Assembly: GCF_001758225.1 (NCBI RefSeq)
Contig: NZ_MAST01000053.1
Coordinates: 62,001-126,000, forward strand
Length of the DNA: 64,000 nucleotides
DNA from: Humibacillus sp. DSM 29435
GTDB taxonomy: Bacteria > Actinomycetota > Actinomycetes > Actinomycetales > Dermatophilaceae
Direction: 5' to 3'
Part shown: positions 1 through 8,976 of the stretch, one piece after another
Layout: each line of letters opens with the position of its first letter
Numbering within the stretch: position 1 is the stretch's first letter
The notes under the pieces: model-generated
What the model was told of the DNA's origin: nothing
What the model saw: only the letters and a program-made list of their open reading frames with translations
The model's database searches: none
Translations under genes and position numbers: made by a program

Positions 1-968
1 GTCACGCCCGGGTCGGCGAGGTCATCGAGCGCGACGCCCTGACCGTGACGAGGCACCTGCTGGGCATCGACCGGGGTGAGCTGTCGGTGGGCCCGGCCCG
101 GTGGAACCAGTACTACTACAGCGACCGCCCCCGGGTGAGCCTCGGCCTACCCGACGAGGACGTCACGATCATCTCCGAGCTGGGCCCGATGCCTGCCTGG
201 CTCGTGCGGCCCGCCGACGAGCCGATGGCCGCCGATGGCCTCGGCGTGCGCGACAGCGCAGACGGTCAGCGCCAGAACGGCGACTGGGCGGTGCTCGTGC
301 ACGGCCGGGGAGCGCGCAAGGAGGAGACACTCCGGGCCGTGCCGGTGCTGCGCGACGCCGGGTGGACCAGCCTCGTCGTCGCGTACCGCAACGACCGTGA
401 CGCGCCGAAGGGCCCGGACGGGCGCTACAACCTCGGGCTGTCGGAGTGGCGCGACGTCGACGCGGCGCTGCAGTACGCCGTCAACCAGGGGGCCCGGCGG
501 GTCGTGCTGTTCGGATGGTCGATGGGCGGCGCGATCGTGTTCCAGCTGCTCTCGCGTTCTGCTCTCGCCGACCACGTGGTGGGGGTCGTGCTCGACTCGC
601 CGGTGGTCGACTGGGGCGACGTGCTGACCCACCACGCGTGCACCCACAACCTTCCCCCACCGCTGGTGCGTCTGGCCCAGCGGCTGATGGCGTCGAGGGG
701 TTCGAAACGCCTGGTCGGCGTCGTCGAGCCCGTCGACGTGGCCCTGACCAACTGGGTCGCGCGTGCTGCCGAGCTGCGGCACCGAGTGCTGTTGATCGCC
801 TCTGAAGGCGACGACTTCGTGCCCATCGGGCCGGCTGCGCAGCTCGCTGCACGACGACCCGACCTGGTTCGTCTCGAACGCTGGCAGGTGGCGCGGCACT
901 GCAAGGAGTGGAACATCGACCCAGAGCGTTGGGAGCGGGTCGTGACGGAGTTCGTGGCCACTCTGTGA
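1..968 (+). CDS. Alpha/beta hydrolase, 5'-truncated by window edge
   Basis: The frame is open from the first bases of the window, so the true start is probably upstream; the first in-window start codon is GTG at 45. The product has the alpha/beta-hydrolase core: an oxyanion-loop segment VLVHGRG, a nucleophile elbow GWSMGG with the Ser codon at 519-521, an acid candidate in EGDDFVP and a His in ARHCKEW near the C-terminus. This order fits a serine hydrolase of the prolyl-oligopeptidase/acyl-peptidase type. The substrate is unknown. It converges on the reductase gene ending at 1006. Confidence 0.85.
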   Translation, partial: HARVGEVIERDALTVTRHLLGIDRGELSVGPARWNQYYYSDRPRVSLGLPDEDVTIISELGPMPAWLVRPADEPMAADGLGVRDSADGQRQNGDWAVLVHGRGARKEETLRAVPVLRDAGWTSLVVAYRNDRDAPKGPDGRYNLGLSEWRDVDAALQYAVNQGARRVVLFGWSMGGAIVFQLLSRSALADHVVGVVLDSPVVDWGDVLTHHACTHNLPPPLVRLAQRLMASRGSKRLVGVVEPVDVALTNWVARAAELRHRVLLIASEGDDFVPIGPAAQLAARRPDLVRLERWQVARHCKEWNIDPERWERVVTEFVATL

Positions 969-1005
969 GCTCTGACGTGGTGTGAGCGGTTCGACTGCCG
1001 CGCGA

Positions 1006-1764
1006 CTATCGCTGCACGAACCAGCGACCCATGATCGTCGAGTCCTGTTCCACGAGCAGCGCCAGCTCGAGAGTCGCCGAGGTGCCGTCGACGCCGACCG
1101 TGCGGGGATGCTCGCCCCCGACGACATGGGGAGCGATGGTGTAACAGAGCTCGTCGACCAGCCCGGCCGCGATGAAGGAACCGAGCAGTGACGGGCCGCC
1201 CTCGGTGAGCAGCTGGGTCAGCCCGCGGGCGTGCAGCTGGTCGACCAGGTCTCTCAGGTCGAGGGACTCGCCCCCACAGACGAGCACGTTTGCTTCGCCG
1301 AGATCGTCTCTGGCGCGGGCGAGTCCGGGCGCGCGACCGGGCATCGCGATGAGGGCCGAGCCGTCACGGTACCCCCGCAGGGTAGGGGGGACCTCACCGC
1401 GATGGGTGACCGCGACGAGCGGCAGCGCGTCAGGAAGGCCTCGGGCGCGCCGTAGCCCGACGAGCGGCTCGGCGACCGAGAGCGGCGGATAGCCCTCTGC
1501 CCGAATGGTGCCCGCTCCGACGACGACAGCGTGGCTCGCGGCGCGCAGCACCTCGAAGACCGCATGGTCGGCCGCATTGTTGATCGAGCCCGACTTGCCG
1601 TCGGCACCGGTGGCGGCACCGTCGAGCGAGGTCACCATGTTGCAGCGCAGCCACCCCGCGTCGGGACTGCCGTTCGCGGGCGGCCGATAGGCAGCGAAGA
1701 GGGCTGCCCGGTCGAGCTCGGCCAACGGGTCGAGCCCGGACGAGCCGGAGACGAGAAGTCGCAT
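1006..1764 (-). CDS. RibD C-terminal-like pyrimidine reductase family protein
   Basis: The product is 252 aa. It begins with a segment resembling the substrate/NADPH region of RibD C-terminal reductases (SLDGAATGADGKSGSINNAADHAVF), then VVVGAGTIRAEGYPPL, and ends with LLTEGGPSLLGSFIAAGLVDELCYTIAPHVVGG, the hallmark of the RibD/DHFR-like reductase fold. Family members reduce 5-amino-6-ribosylamino-uracil phosphates or related pyrimidines with NADPH. No deaminase domain is present, so this is a stand-alone reductase; its substrate is uncertain. ATG at 1764 was chosen; an in-frame ATG at 1785 is possible. Confidence 0.85.
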   Translation of the reverse strand: MRLLVSGSSGLDPLAELDRAALFAAYRPPANGSPDAGWLRCNMVTSLDGAATGADGKSGSINNAADHAVFEVLRAASHAVVVGAGTIRAEGYPPLSVAEPLVGLRRARGLPDALPLVAVTHRGEVPPTLRGYRDGSALIAMPGRAPGLARARDDLGEANVLVCGGESLDLRDLVDQLHARGLTQLLTEGGPSLLGSFIAAGLVDELCYTIAPHVVGGEHPRTVGVDGTSATLELALLVEQDSTIMGRWFVQR

Positions 1765-1851
1765 ACCGTCAGTATGTCTGTCCATCCTGCTCGCCGAACC
1801 CTCGAGCTCGGCATCCCGCAGCGGGCGGCCCCGTTCCGGCATCATGAGGCC

Positions 1852-2787
1852 ATGGGTAAGAAGAAGAAGCACGACAAGAAGTCGGTCAAGGCGCGCCAGA
1901 AGAAGATCGAGTCCGATGTGGCGATCGCCAAGGCAGAGCAGGAGGCGGTCACCGAGATCGCCGAGTTCGGCTCTGCGCTGCGCGCCGCGAAGGGCTTCGT
2001 GCTCAGCGACGTCGACACCCGCTCGACCCCCGGCTTCTCCGGCGACAAGCTCGAGGGCAAGGCCGCCCTCGCGGCGTCCGAGGCCGAGCTGTCCGACCTG
2101 CTCGAACGGCTGTTCGCCGAGTCGACCGCCGGCTCGAAACGCGCGCTGTTGCTCGTCGTGCAGGGGATGGACACCTCCGGCAAGGGCGGCATCATGCGCC
2201 ACGTCATCTCGGTGAACCCCCAGGGGGTCAAGGCGACGGCGTTCAAGGCCCCGACCAAGGAGGAGCTGGCCCACGACTTTCTCTGGCGCATCGAGAAGGC
2301 GTTGCCGGAGCCCGGTGAGCTCGGCGTGTTCGACCGGTCGCACTACGAGGACGTGCTCATCGTGCGAGTGCACGACCTCGTGCCCGAGCCGGTCTGGTCG
2401 AAGCGCTACGCGCAGATCAACGACTTCGAACACCGGGTCACCGACGCTGAGACGACCGTGATCAAGGTGATGACCCACATCTCCAAGAACGAGCAGAAGG
2501 ACCGGCTCGCCGAGCGCCTCGACCGGCCCGACAAGTACTACAAGTACAACCCCGGAGACGTCGACGAGCGGCTGCACTGGGACGCGTACCAGGTGGCCTA
2601 CCAGGCGGTGCTCGACGAGACGTCCCCGGTGGGAGCGCCGTGGTACGTCGTGCCGGCCGACCGCAAGTGGTACGCCCGTCTCGCGGTGCAGCAGCTGCTG
2701 CTCGAGGCCCTGCGCGCCATGGACCTCCAGTGGCCGGCGGCCGACTTCGACGTCGAGGCAGAGAAGGCGCGGCTGGCCGAGAGCTGA
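1852..2787 (+). CDS. ppk2: Polyphosphate kinase 2 family protein (PPK2)
   Basis: The product is 311 aa with a very Lys-rich N-terminus (about residues 1-20). It has the PPK2 Walker A variant QGMDTSGKGG (about 104-113) and the Walker B/lid segment GVFDRSHYEDV (about 157-167), then KYYKYNPGDVDERLHWDAYQ. PPK2 enzymes transfer phosphate between polyphosphate and nucleotides, often making ADP/GDP or ATP/GTP. The first ATG that keeps only the domain plus the basic tail is at 1852. It is divergent from the reductase gene, with less than 90 bases between the starts. The PPK2 class was not decided. Confidence 0.92.
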   Translation: MGKKKKHDKKSVKARQKKIESDVAIAKAEQEAVTEIAEFGSALRAAKGFVLSDVDTRSTPGFSGDKLEGKAALAASEAELSDLLERLFAESTAGSKRALLLVVQGMDTSGKGGIMRHVISVNPQGVKATAFKAPTKEELAHDFLWRIEKALPEPGELGVFDRSHYEDVLIVRVHDLVPEPVWSKRYAQINDFEHRVTDAETTVIKVMTHISKNEQKDRLAERLDRPDKYYKYNPGDVDERLHWDAYQVAYQAVLDETSPVGAPWYVVPADRKWYARLAVQQLLLEALRAMDLQWPAADFDVEAEKARLAES

Positions 2788-2815
2788 CCGGTGGGCTCAC
2801 CCTCGCGCCGGTCAG
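2784..2815. terminator. Bidirectional hairpin between convergent genes
   Basis: Perfect 8-base arms CTGACCGG (2784-2791) and CCGGTCAG (2808-2815) lie between the 3' ends of the PPK2 and AidB-like genes. There is no clear U-tract, so terminator function is inferred from the structure and its location. Confidence 0.5.
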
Positions 2816-2820
2816 CCCGC

Positions 2821-4458
2821 TCAGCCCGTTCGCGCGATGAGCTCGGATGCCGCTGACGCCAGGTCGGCGGGAAGCGTGCCGAAGGTGTGTCCGTGGGCGC
2901 CGACCACGCGGGCCGCCACGAACGCGTCAGCGACGGCGGCGGGGGAGTGCTCCACCACCAACGCGCCCTGGAGGGCGATGGCCAGAGCCTCGACCGTTCG
3001 GCGAGCCTCGAACGCGGCTGACGGTGACGCGGGGTCGAGTGAGCGGGCCTGCTGCAGCGCCGATTCAGTGAACCTGTCGAGCTCGTTGCTACGGCCCCGC
3101 ATCCGGTGCAGCTCGGCGGTGAGGGCCCCCAGAGCCGCCTGCTCGCGAGACAGGGCTCGGATCACGTCGAGGGCGTTGACGTTGCCCGACCCCTCCCAGA
3201 TCGAGTTGAGCGGGGCCTCGCGGTAGAGGCGGGCGAGGCCGTTCTCCTCCACGTAGCCGTTCCCGCCCAGGCACTCGAGGGCCTCCGCCACGAGAGGCGC
3301 GGTGCGCTTGCAGACCCAGAACTTTCCCAGGGCCACACCCAGGCGGGCCAGGTCGGTCTCGCCACGGTCGAACGCCTGCGCCAGTCGCATGGCCAGCAGT
3401 GTGGCCGCCTCGGCTTCGAGAGCCAGGTCGGCGAGCACGTTGCGCATGAGCGGCTGGTCGACGAGCAGGGCCCCGAAGGCGAAGCGGTTCCGCGCGTGAT
3501 GGACGGCGCGCGACACGGCATCCCGCATGGTCGCCGTCGAGCCGAGCACGCAGTCGAGCCGCGTCGCCCCCACCATGTCGATAATGGTGCGTACGCCGCG
3601 CCCCTCGTCGCCGAGACGACTACCCCAGGTGTCGTGGAGCTCCACCTCGCTCGACGCGTTCGACCGGTTGCCGAGCTTGTCCTTGAGCCGTTGCAGCGCG
3701 AACGGGTTGCGCGTCCCGTCGTCGAGCACCCGGGGCACGACGAAGCAGGTGAGCCCACCGGGCGCCTGGGCCAGCACGAGGAACATGTCGCTCATCGGTG
3801 CCGAGCAGAACCACTTGTGACCGGTGAGCCGGTAGGCGTCTCCAGGCACCGGCCCCTCGGCCACCGGGAGCGCCCGGGTGAGGTTGGCCCGTACGTCGGA
3901 GCCACCCTGCTTCTCGGTCATCCCCATGCCGGCCAGGGCGCCGGTCTTCTCGGTGAGCGGGATCATGCGGGGGTCGTACTCCCGGCTGGCGAGGCGCGGG
4001 AGCCAGCGAGCGGAGAGCGACTCGTCGTGACGGAGCGCCGAGCCCGCCGCGTAGGTCATCGACACGGGGCACAGGTGTCCGGCCTCGACCCGTGACCAGA
4101 GCATGAACCCCGCGGCGCGTCGGGAGTGCGCGCCGGTGTCAGAAGGCGCCGTCCACGGGCCGGCGGTGAGGCCGGCTCCAACCGACTGCGCCAACAGCCA
4201 GTGCCAGGCGGGATGGAACTCGACCTCGTCGACCCGGTTGCCGCGGGCGTCGAAGGGGTGCAGCACGGGCGGATGGGTGTCGGCGAGGCGACCCTGCTCC
4301 TGTGCGGAGGCTGAGCCCGCCAGACGGCCCCAACGCACGAGCTCGGGGGAGGGTTCGCCGCCGCTTCGACGCAGGGCCTCGAGCAGGGCCGGGTCCTCGG
4401 TGAGCAGGTCGCGCCCGCTGAAGGGTGGGGGCTGGTTGTGGGGCTGGGGGGTGCTCAC
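2821..4458 (-). CDS. AidB-like acyl-CoA dehydrogenase
   Basis: The product is 545 aa from a GTG at 4458, close to the roughly 540 aa of AidB proteins. It carries the subfamily signature GMGMTEKQGGSDVRANLT, then YRLTGHKWFCSAPMSD, and C-terminal ECLGGNGYVEENGLARLYREAPLNSIWEGSGNV typical of the flavoprotein acyl-CoA dehydrogenase fold. In E. coli AidB is an alkylation-response flavoprotein that also binds DNA; many actinobacterial members are annotated as isovaleryl-CoA-type dehydrogenases. The specific substrate cannot be read here. The gene is divergent from the YihY-like gene. Confidence 0.9.
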   Translation of the reverse strand: MSTPQPHNQPPPFSGRDLLTEDPALLEALRRSGGEPSPELVRWGRLAGSASAQEQGRLADTHPPVLHPFDARGNRVDEVEFHPAWHWLLAQSVGAGLTAGPWTAPSDTGAHSRRAAGFMLWSRVEAGHLCPVSMTYAAGSALRHDESLSARWLPRLASREYDPRMIPLTEKTGALAGMGMTEKQGGSDVRANLTRALPVAEGPVPGDAYRLTGHKWFCSAPMSDMFLVLAQAPGGLTCFVVPRVLDDGTRNPFALQRLKDKLGNRSNASSEVELHDTWGSRLGDEGRGVRTIIDMVGATRLDCVLGSTATMRDAVSRAVHHARNRFAFGALLVDQPLMRNVLADLALEAEAATLLAMRLAQAFDRGETDLARLGVALGKFWVCKRTAPLVAEALECLGGNGYVEENGLARLYREAPLNSIWEGSGNVNALDVIRALSREQAALGALTAELHRMRGRSNELDRFTESALQQARSLDPASPSAAFEARRTVEALAIALQGALVVEHSPAAVADAFVAARVVGAHGHTFGTLPADLASAASELIARTG

Positions 4459-4550
4459 CCCAGTGACTGTAGGACGCCGCGGCCAGGTCCAGTCCCACAC
4501 CGGGTGCAGGAGCGCCCCCCTACGGCTGCGGACGGATAGCCTCGAGGGCA

Positions 4551-5732
4551 ATGACTCTCAAGAGCCGCGGTCGCGCTGTGATCGAGCGGATCCCGGGCGG
4601 GATGCCGGTCGCTCGGCTGACGCTGCACACTTTCAACGTCTGCCTGGACTACCGGGTGACGGGTCTGGCCGCTGAGGCGGCGTTCTTCATGCTGCTCTCG
4701 CTGCCACCCCTGGTGCTCGGACTGTTCGGCGCCGTCGGGTTCGTCGGGAGCCTGGTGGGGCCTGACACCGTGCAACAGGTCATCGAGCACATTCGGGCTT
4801 ACGCGTCCCAGTTCCTCACCGACTCGACCATCGTCGACATCCTGCTGCCGACGATCCAGGACGTGCTGAAGACGGGCCGGGCCGAGCTGGTCTCGATCGG
4901 TTTCCTGCTGTCGTTGTGGTCTGGTTCGCGCGCGCTCAACGTGTTCGTCGACACCATCTCGATCATGTACGGGCAGAAGGACGTTCGCGGGATCGTGCAC
5001 ATGCGAGCCCTCAGTCTCGCGCTCTACACCTTGGGCATGGTCGTCATCATCGTGGTGCTGCCGCTCGTGCTCATCGGGCCCGAGCTGATCGGTGACTGGT
5101 TGCCCGACCAGCTCGGTTTCGTGACGATCGTCTACTGGCCGTTCGTGGTGCTGCTCAGCATCTCCGGCCTCACCACGCTTTACCACATCGCCACACCGCG
5201 GCGCGGCACGTGGTGGCGTGACACCCCGGGCGCCCTGCTCGCACTGGCGATCTGGCTGCTCGCGTCGGTCGTGGTGCGGATGGCGCTCGAGGCCTCTCTC
5301 GGAGGCTCGACCATCTACGGACCCCTCAGCACCCCCATCGTGCTCCTGATCTGGCTGTACACGCTTGCCATCGCGATCCTCATCGGGGCCGGGCTCAACG
5401 CGGCGACCCGCATCGTGTGGCCGGTCGAGCTGCACGAGGGTCTCAGTGAGCGCATCTGGGCTCGGGTGCGGGCCGTCTTCGTGGCTCCCGACGCCCCGAC
5501 GGGCTCCGAGCGTCCAACCGATGACCAGCCGGCGGGCGGAGCCGGCGAGGTCAAGGCCGCGGCTCTGACAGACGATCCTGAGGCCCGTCAGCGGGCCCGG
5601 GACCAGCAGTTCGCCAAGCTCGAGCGCTCGGCCCTGGCGGAGGCGATCGAACGGGAGCTCGCGCACGGCCTGCGCGGGTCCCAGGACGCCGACGAACGGC
5701 GCAGCACGCCGACGAAGGCCGACGAACGTTGA
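4551..5732 (+). CDS. YihY/BrkB family inner-membrane protein
   Basis: The product is 393 aa. A short cytoplasmic lead is followed by the family motif YRVTGLAAEAAFFMLLSLPPLVLGLFGAVGFVG, then several further hydrophobic segments (around residues 135-165, 180-205, 225-245 and 260-290). The tail from about residue 300 is charged and disordered-looking, rich in Ala, Arg and Asp. YihY/BrkB proteins are polytopic membrane proteins once annotated as ribonuclease BN; their molecular function is unsettled. The upstream space shared with the AidB-like gene is about 90 bases. Confidence 0.88.
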   Translation: MTLKSRGRAVIERIPGGMPVARLTLHTFNVCLDYRVTGLAAEAAFFMLLSLPPLVLGLFGAVGFVGSLVGPDTVQQVIEHIRAYASQFLTDSTIVDILLPTIQDVLKTGRAELVSIGFLLSLWSGSRALNVFVDTISIMYGQKDVRGIVHMRALSLALYTLGMVVIIVVLPLVLIGPELIGDWLPDQLGFVTIVYWPFVVLLSISGLTTLYHIATPRRGTWWRDTPGALLALAIWLLASVVVRMALEASLGGSTIYGPLSTPIVLLIWLYTLAIAILIGAGLNAATRIVWPVELHEGLSERIWARVRAVFVAPDAPTGSERPTDDQPAGGAGEVKAAALTDDPEARQRARDQQFAKLERSALAEAIERELAHGLRGSQDADERRSTPTKADER

Positions 5733-5839
5733 CCTGCGAGGTCGCAGACGACACCCCGGCATCGGGTTTGGTGTCTCGTCGGGTGATCGGCTAATGTCGA
5801 CCTCGCACCGAGCGGAGCAGTTACGCCGCTGGTGCTTCC

Positions 5840-5912
5840 GCGGACATAGCTCAGTTGGTAGAGCGCAACCTTGCCAAGGTTGAGGTCGCCGGTTCGAGCC
5901 CGGTTGTCCGCT
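5840..5912 (+). tRNA. tRNA-Gly (anticodon GCC)
   Basis: A 73-base cloverleaf has acceptor stem GCGGACA/TGTCCGC, anticodon stem CAACC/GGTTG around loop TT-GCC-AA, T-arm CCGGTTCGAGCCCGG and discriminator T. It is the first of three tandem tRNAs. No CCA is encoded. Confidence 0.96.
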
Positions 5913-5944
5913 CGGAGGCAAATCGAGCAGAACCTTGCCGACAC

Positions 5945-6015
5945 GGTGGAGTGGCCGAGAGGCGAGGCAGCGGCCTGCAAAGCCGCGTACACGGGTTCAA
6001 ATCCCGTCTCCACCT
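5945..6015 (+). tRNA. tRNA-Cys (anticodon GCA)
   Basis: A 71-base tRNA has acceptor stem GGTGGAG/CTCCACC, anticodon stem GCGGC/GCCGC around CT-GCA-AA, T-loop TTCAAAT and discriminator T. It lies 32 bases after tRNA-Gly. Confidence 0.96.
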
Positions 6016-6040
6016 CGAACAGCATCATTTGTTGACACCT

Positions 6041-6112
6041 GGGCGATTGGCGCAGCGGTAGCGCGCTTCCCTGACACGGAAGAGGTCACTGGTTCGATCC
6101 CAGTATCGCCCA
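6041..6112 (+). tRNA. tRNA-Val (anticodon GAC)
   Basis: A 72-base tRNA has acceptor stem GGGCGAT/ATCGCCC, anticodon stem CTTCC/GGAAG around CT-GAC-AC and discriminator A. CCA is encoded immediately after at 6113-6115, unlike its two neighbours. It closes the Gly-Cys-Val cluster. Confidence 0.96.
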
Positions 6113-6120
6113 CCACCAAC

Positions 6121-6156
6121 CGGCCCCTGACCTGCGGAAGCGCAGATCAGGGGCCG
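6121..6156 (+). terminator. Strong hairpin ending the tRNA cluster
   Basis: Arms of 16 bases (6121-6136 and 6141-6156), with one mismatch, enclose the tetraloop GAAG. The stem is very GC-rich and is followed by TTGT. Its position just after the third tRNA makes it the likely terminator of the tRNA transcript. Confidence 0.8.
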
Positions 6157-6206
6157 TTGTCGTGCGCCGCCGACTTCAGGGTCACCGTCCGCCTGGCAAA
6201 GATCGT

Positions 6207-7427
6207 TCACCCCGGTGCGACCTCCTTGGCGGCGGCCGCCACCAAGGAGGTCGAAGAGGTGGTCGCCGCAGTGCTGGTGTTGGCCTTGGCGGACAGCCAC
6301 GACAGCACCCGCGGTAGCTCACGATCCCAGGTGGTGAAGTTGTGGCCGCCGTTCTGTTCGACCAGCAGGGTCACCTGCATCGGCTGCCTCACCATACGCA
6401 CGAACTGCATGGTCGCCCCGAAACCCTGCCCGTCGCTGTCTTCGGCTCGGCCGATCGTCACGAACAGGGAGACGGGCGGGGCAACGTGGTGCCCGAGTCG
6501 CCACCGCAGGTCGCTCGCGTGTTGCAGAGCCGAGGAACCATGGAACAGGTCGCCGGCCGTACCTCCGTCGAGGGCGTGATAATAGCCCGACAAGGACACT
6601 CCGCCGGCGTAGATGCCGGGGTGCAGCATGGTCAGCTTGGCGGCGCAGTAGCCGCCGGTGGAGTCTCCGATCACGCCCCAGTGACCCGGCTGCACCCGAA
6701 ACGCGTGCTGGGCGGCTTCGGTCAGGTCGGTGGAGAGAAACGTCTCTGCTTGGGGCCCGCCGGGAACGTCGGTGCACTCCGTGTCACGAGGTGGGGCCAC
6801 GGTGGAGGAGAGCATCACGTAGATCATCGGCTTGGCCTTGCCCGCCCTCACCAGATCAAGCGCCGCCTGCGGATAGTTCATCCGGGATATCAGGTTCAGG
6901 GCAGAACCGGGGTAGCCGGTCATCACCTCTACCGCGGGGAACCGTTGGTGGGCGTATGCCGACTGAAAGTACTGCGGGGGCAGGTACACGTCCGCAGGAG
7001 CAGCCAGCTTCGAGTGGAAGCCGGTGATCTGCACCGCAACGACCTTTCCGCCGGCATCCCACTGCGCGGGGGTGTTCCAGCCGGTGTTGCCGGTGACCTG
7101 CATGCGGCTGGTGGCCGGGCCCAGGGTGGCCTGCGGGTGGCGTGAGCTCATGGCGGCACTTGCCTTGGCGCCAAACGTCGTGACCGTCGGGCGGGCCGTC
7201 TGGCCGAACAGGCCACTCCACGAGGTGTAGAACTGGCCGTAGTCGTTGGCCAGCACCCCGACCAGCGCGACCGTCACCAGCTGCCCGACGAGCAACAGCC
7301 CCAGCCGGGTCGAGTGACGGGCCACCCGCGAACCACGCAGGCGGTTCCAGCTCCAGACCGTGACCAGTGGAACCAGGATCGCCGCCAACGCCAGCACGAC
7401 GACCAAGGGAGTCCCCAGCAGCGACAA
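6207..7427 (-). CDS. Membrane-anchored esterase (antigen-85/esterase-D-like alpha/beta hydrolase)
   Basis: The product is 406 aa. Two N-terminal membrane segments (about residues 5-25 and 42-62) precede an extracytoplasmic alpha/beta-hydrolase domain. The nucleophile elbow is GVIGDSTGGYCA with Ser at about 256, and the probable catalytic His lies in NGGHNFTTW near the C-terminus. This layout matches actinobacterial putative esterases related to the mycolyltransferase/esterase-D family, acting outside the membrane. Several positions suggest a secreted-domain acyl esterase; no mycolyl transfer is implied. Substrate unknown. Confidence 0.85.
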   Translation of the reverse strand: MSLLGTPLVVVLALAAILVPLVTVWSWNRLRGSRVARHSTRLGLLLVGQLVTVALVGVLANDYGQFYTSWSGLFGQTARPTVTTFGAKASAAMSSRHPQATLGPATSRMQVTGNTGWNTPAQWDAGGKVVAVQITGFHSKLAAPADVYLPPQYFQSAYAHQRFPAVEVMTGYPGSALNLISRMNYPQAALDLVRAGKAKPMIYVMLSSTVAPPRDTECTDVPGGPQAETFLSTDLTEAAQHAFRVQPGHWGVIGDSTGGYCAAKLTMLHPGIYAGGVSLSGYYHALDGGTAGDLFHGSSALQHASDLRWRLGHHVAPPVSLFVTIGRAEDSDGQGFGATMQFVRMVRQPMQVTLLVEQNGGHNFTTWDRELPRVLSWLSAKANTSTAATTSSTSLVAAAAKEVAPG

Positions 7428-7508
7428 GGCCCGTCACCTACCCCTTAGTGGTGGTCCGAAGAGTGAGCTTCGACCCTCGCACGCGATGCTGGGAGTTTCG
7501 TGTCATGG

Positions 7509-7547
7509 CCCACCTGCCCACCTGCCCACCTGCCCACCTGCCCACCG
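7509..7547 (+). repeat. 8-base tandem repeat CCCACCTG
   Basis: Four perfect copies of CCCACCTG (7509-7540) and a degenerate fifth lie between the esterase start and the 3' end of the small membrane protein gene. This is a simple slippage-prone tract with no evident function. Confidence 0.85.
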
Positions 7548-7551
7548 GCGT

Positions 7552-7764
7552 TCAGCGCCTGCCCAGGGCGAAGTACGCGATCGGCCCGAAAGGCTGGACC
7601 GAGAACGCCAGCACCCACAGGGACTTGCGACCCCGGACCTGGCCGACCGGACGCCGAGCCAGGTCGTACACCGCCGCTGCCGTCAGAATCGCCTCCGCCG
7701 CGCCGGCCACGCTGATCATCTTCTGCTGGCCGGTCGTCAGGTCAGACCACTGCTTCTTCGCCAT
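7552..7764 (-). CDS. Small PLDc_N-like membrane protein
   Basis: The product is 70 aa with two hydrophobic stretches (about 15-32 and 48-66) separated by RRPVGQVRGRKSLW. This resembles the phospholipase-D N-terminal (PLDc_N) family of short actinobacterial membrane proteins, whose typical motif is a Pro-Gly/Gln-Arg-Gly hinge followed by a second helix ending FGPIAYF. Function is unknown. It starts at ATG 7764 and is close to and divergent from the GNAT gene. Confidence 0.7.
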   Translation of the reverse strand: MAKKQWSDLTTGQQKMISVAGAAEAILTAAAVYDLARRPVGQVRGRKSLWVLAFSVQPFGPIAYFALGRR

Positions 7765-7870
7765 GAGGCGACGCTACCCGCCCTCTCGGTGCGCAGGACC
7801 CTAGAGTGTGCAGCGTGAGCAGCCCAACAGCGGTAGCGAGCCCAGCGGGCTGGGGGTGTGGTCCCCACCT

Positions 7871-8728
7871 GTGAGCCACCTCAACTGGTCGTCGACGACA
7901 CCTGACGATGTCGACGATCTCGTGCGACTGGGTCAGGCCTGCCTCGACCGCGACGGCGGCCTGCCGGACGTCGCCGACCCCGAGCACCTGCAGAAGGTGT
8001 TCGTGACGAACACGGCGATCTGTGGCCGGGATGAGCTCGGCGAGATCGTCGCCGCGGCGGCGGTCGGGCGCAACGGTGCCGGCGAGCGCATCGCCGCCGC
8101 CCTGGTCGATCCGGCCGTCATGGGGCGGGGCATCGGGGAGGAGCTGGCCGCCTGGGTCGATGAGCACTCCGGGGGGCCGGTCAGCCTGGTCATGGACTCG
8201 ATGAGCCCCGAGGCCGAGCGGCTCTTCTCGCGACTCGGTCTGCGGCGGGTTCTGGCCGAGACCGTGATGTGCCACCCCATGCGGGCCATCCCCAACGTGC
8301 GCCTACCCGAGAACATCCTCACGATCCCTTTCACCGACGACACCTCTGAGGCCTTCCAGCACGCGTACACCGCCTCGTTCTGTGACCAGCCCGGCTACGA
8401 CGCCAGCAGCGCCCAGGCCTGGGGCCGGTGGCTGCGGGAACAGCGCGGTTTCCAGCCTGAGGACTCGCGCGTCGCCCTTGACCGCGACGGGCACGTCGCA
8501 GGGTTCGTCACGATCTCCAAGAACTGGATCGAGGAGGTCGGGGTCGTGCCCGCCTGGCGCGGGCGCGGTCTGGGCGCCCATCTCATCGCTCGGTCGCTGA
8601 CGGCGATCTCCAAGCGGGGCGCGTCCCTGACGTGGCTCGCGGTGGGGTGCGACAACCCTGCGCGGACTCTCTACCAACGGCTCGGGTTTCGCGACTGCGG
8701 CACCCGGGCGCTGTACGAACGAGGCTGA
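7871..8728 (+). CDS. Double GNAT-domain acetyltransferase
   Basis: The product is 285 aa from GTG 7871; an in-frame GTG at 7808 would add 21 residues that look unstructured. Two GNAT modules are visible. In the first the acetyl-CoA loop reads PAVMGRGIGEELAAW; in the second it reads VVPAWRGRGLGAHLIARSL followed by VGCDNPARTLYQRLGFRDCGT. This two-domain layout is that of mycothiol-synthase-like proteins and other tandem GNATs, but there is not enough identity visible to name MshD. The acceptor substrate is unknown. Confidence 0.85.
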   Translation: MSHLNWSSTTPDDVDDLVRLGQACLDRDGGLPDVADPEHLQKVFVTNTAICGRDELGEIVAAAAVGRNGAGERIAAALVDPAVMGRGIGEELAAWVDEHSGGPVSLVMDSMSPEAERLFSRLGLRRVLAETVMCHPMRAIPNVRLPENILTIPFTDDTSEAFQHAYTASFCDQPGYDASSAQAWGRWLREQRGFQPEDSRVALDRDGHVAGFVTISKNWIEEVGVVPAWRGRGLGAHLIARSLTAISKRGASLTWLAVGCDNPARTLYQRLGFRDCGTRALYERG

Positions 8729-8767
8729 CGTCACCCTGGATGCCGCTTCGGCCAGCGGGCGGTGCCC

Positions 8768-8815
8768 GATCACAGGGCCGATCACAGGGCCGGTCACAGG
8801 GCCGGTCACAGGGCC
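8768..8815 (+). repeat. Four 12-base tandem repeats
   Basis: Two copies of GATCACAGGGCC are followed by two of GGTCACAGGGCC, exactly 12 bases apart, in the intergenic space between the GNAT and aminotransferase genes. There is no spacer, so it is not CRISPR. No function can be read. Confidence 0.9.
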
Positions 8816-8976
8816 GGAAGCAGTCGCTTGGACGATGTGAAGTCGAACTTAACGCCAACCACCAAGGACTCGCGCTTGTTCGCCGGTGACCGAGCCAGCG
8901 ATACTCGGCGAGAGCATCGCAGGCCCACTCGAAGTCATCCGGGCCTGCTCTTAACCCATGTCGGAGGACCACCTCA

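Noticed and set aside
8768-8815. Possible CRISPR array
   Set aside because: Units are contiguous with no spacers, and no cas genes are seen anywhere in the window.
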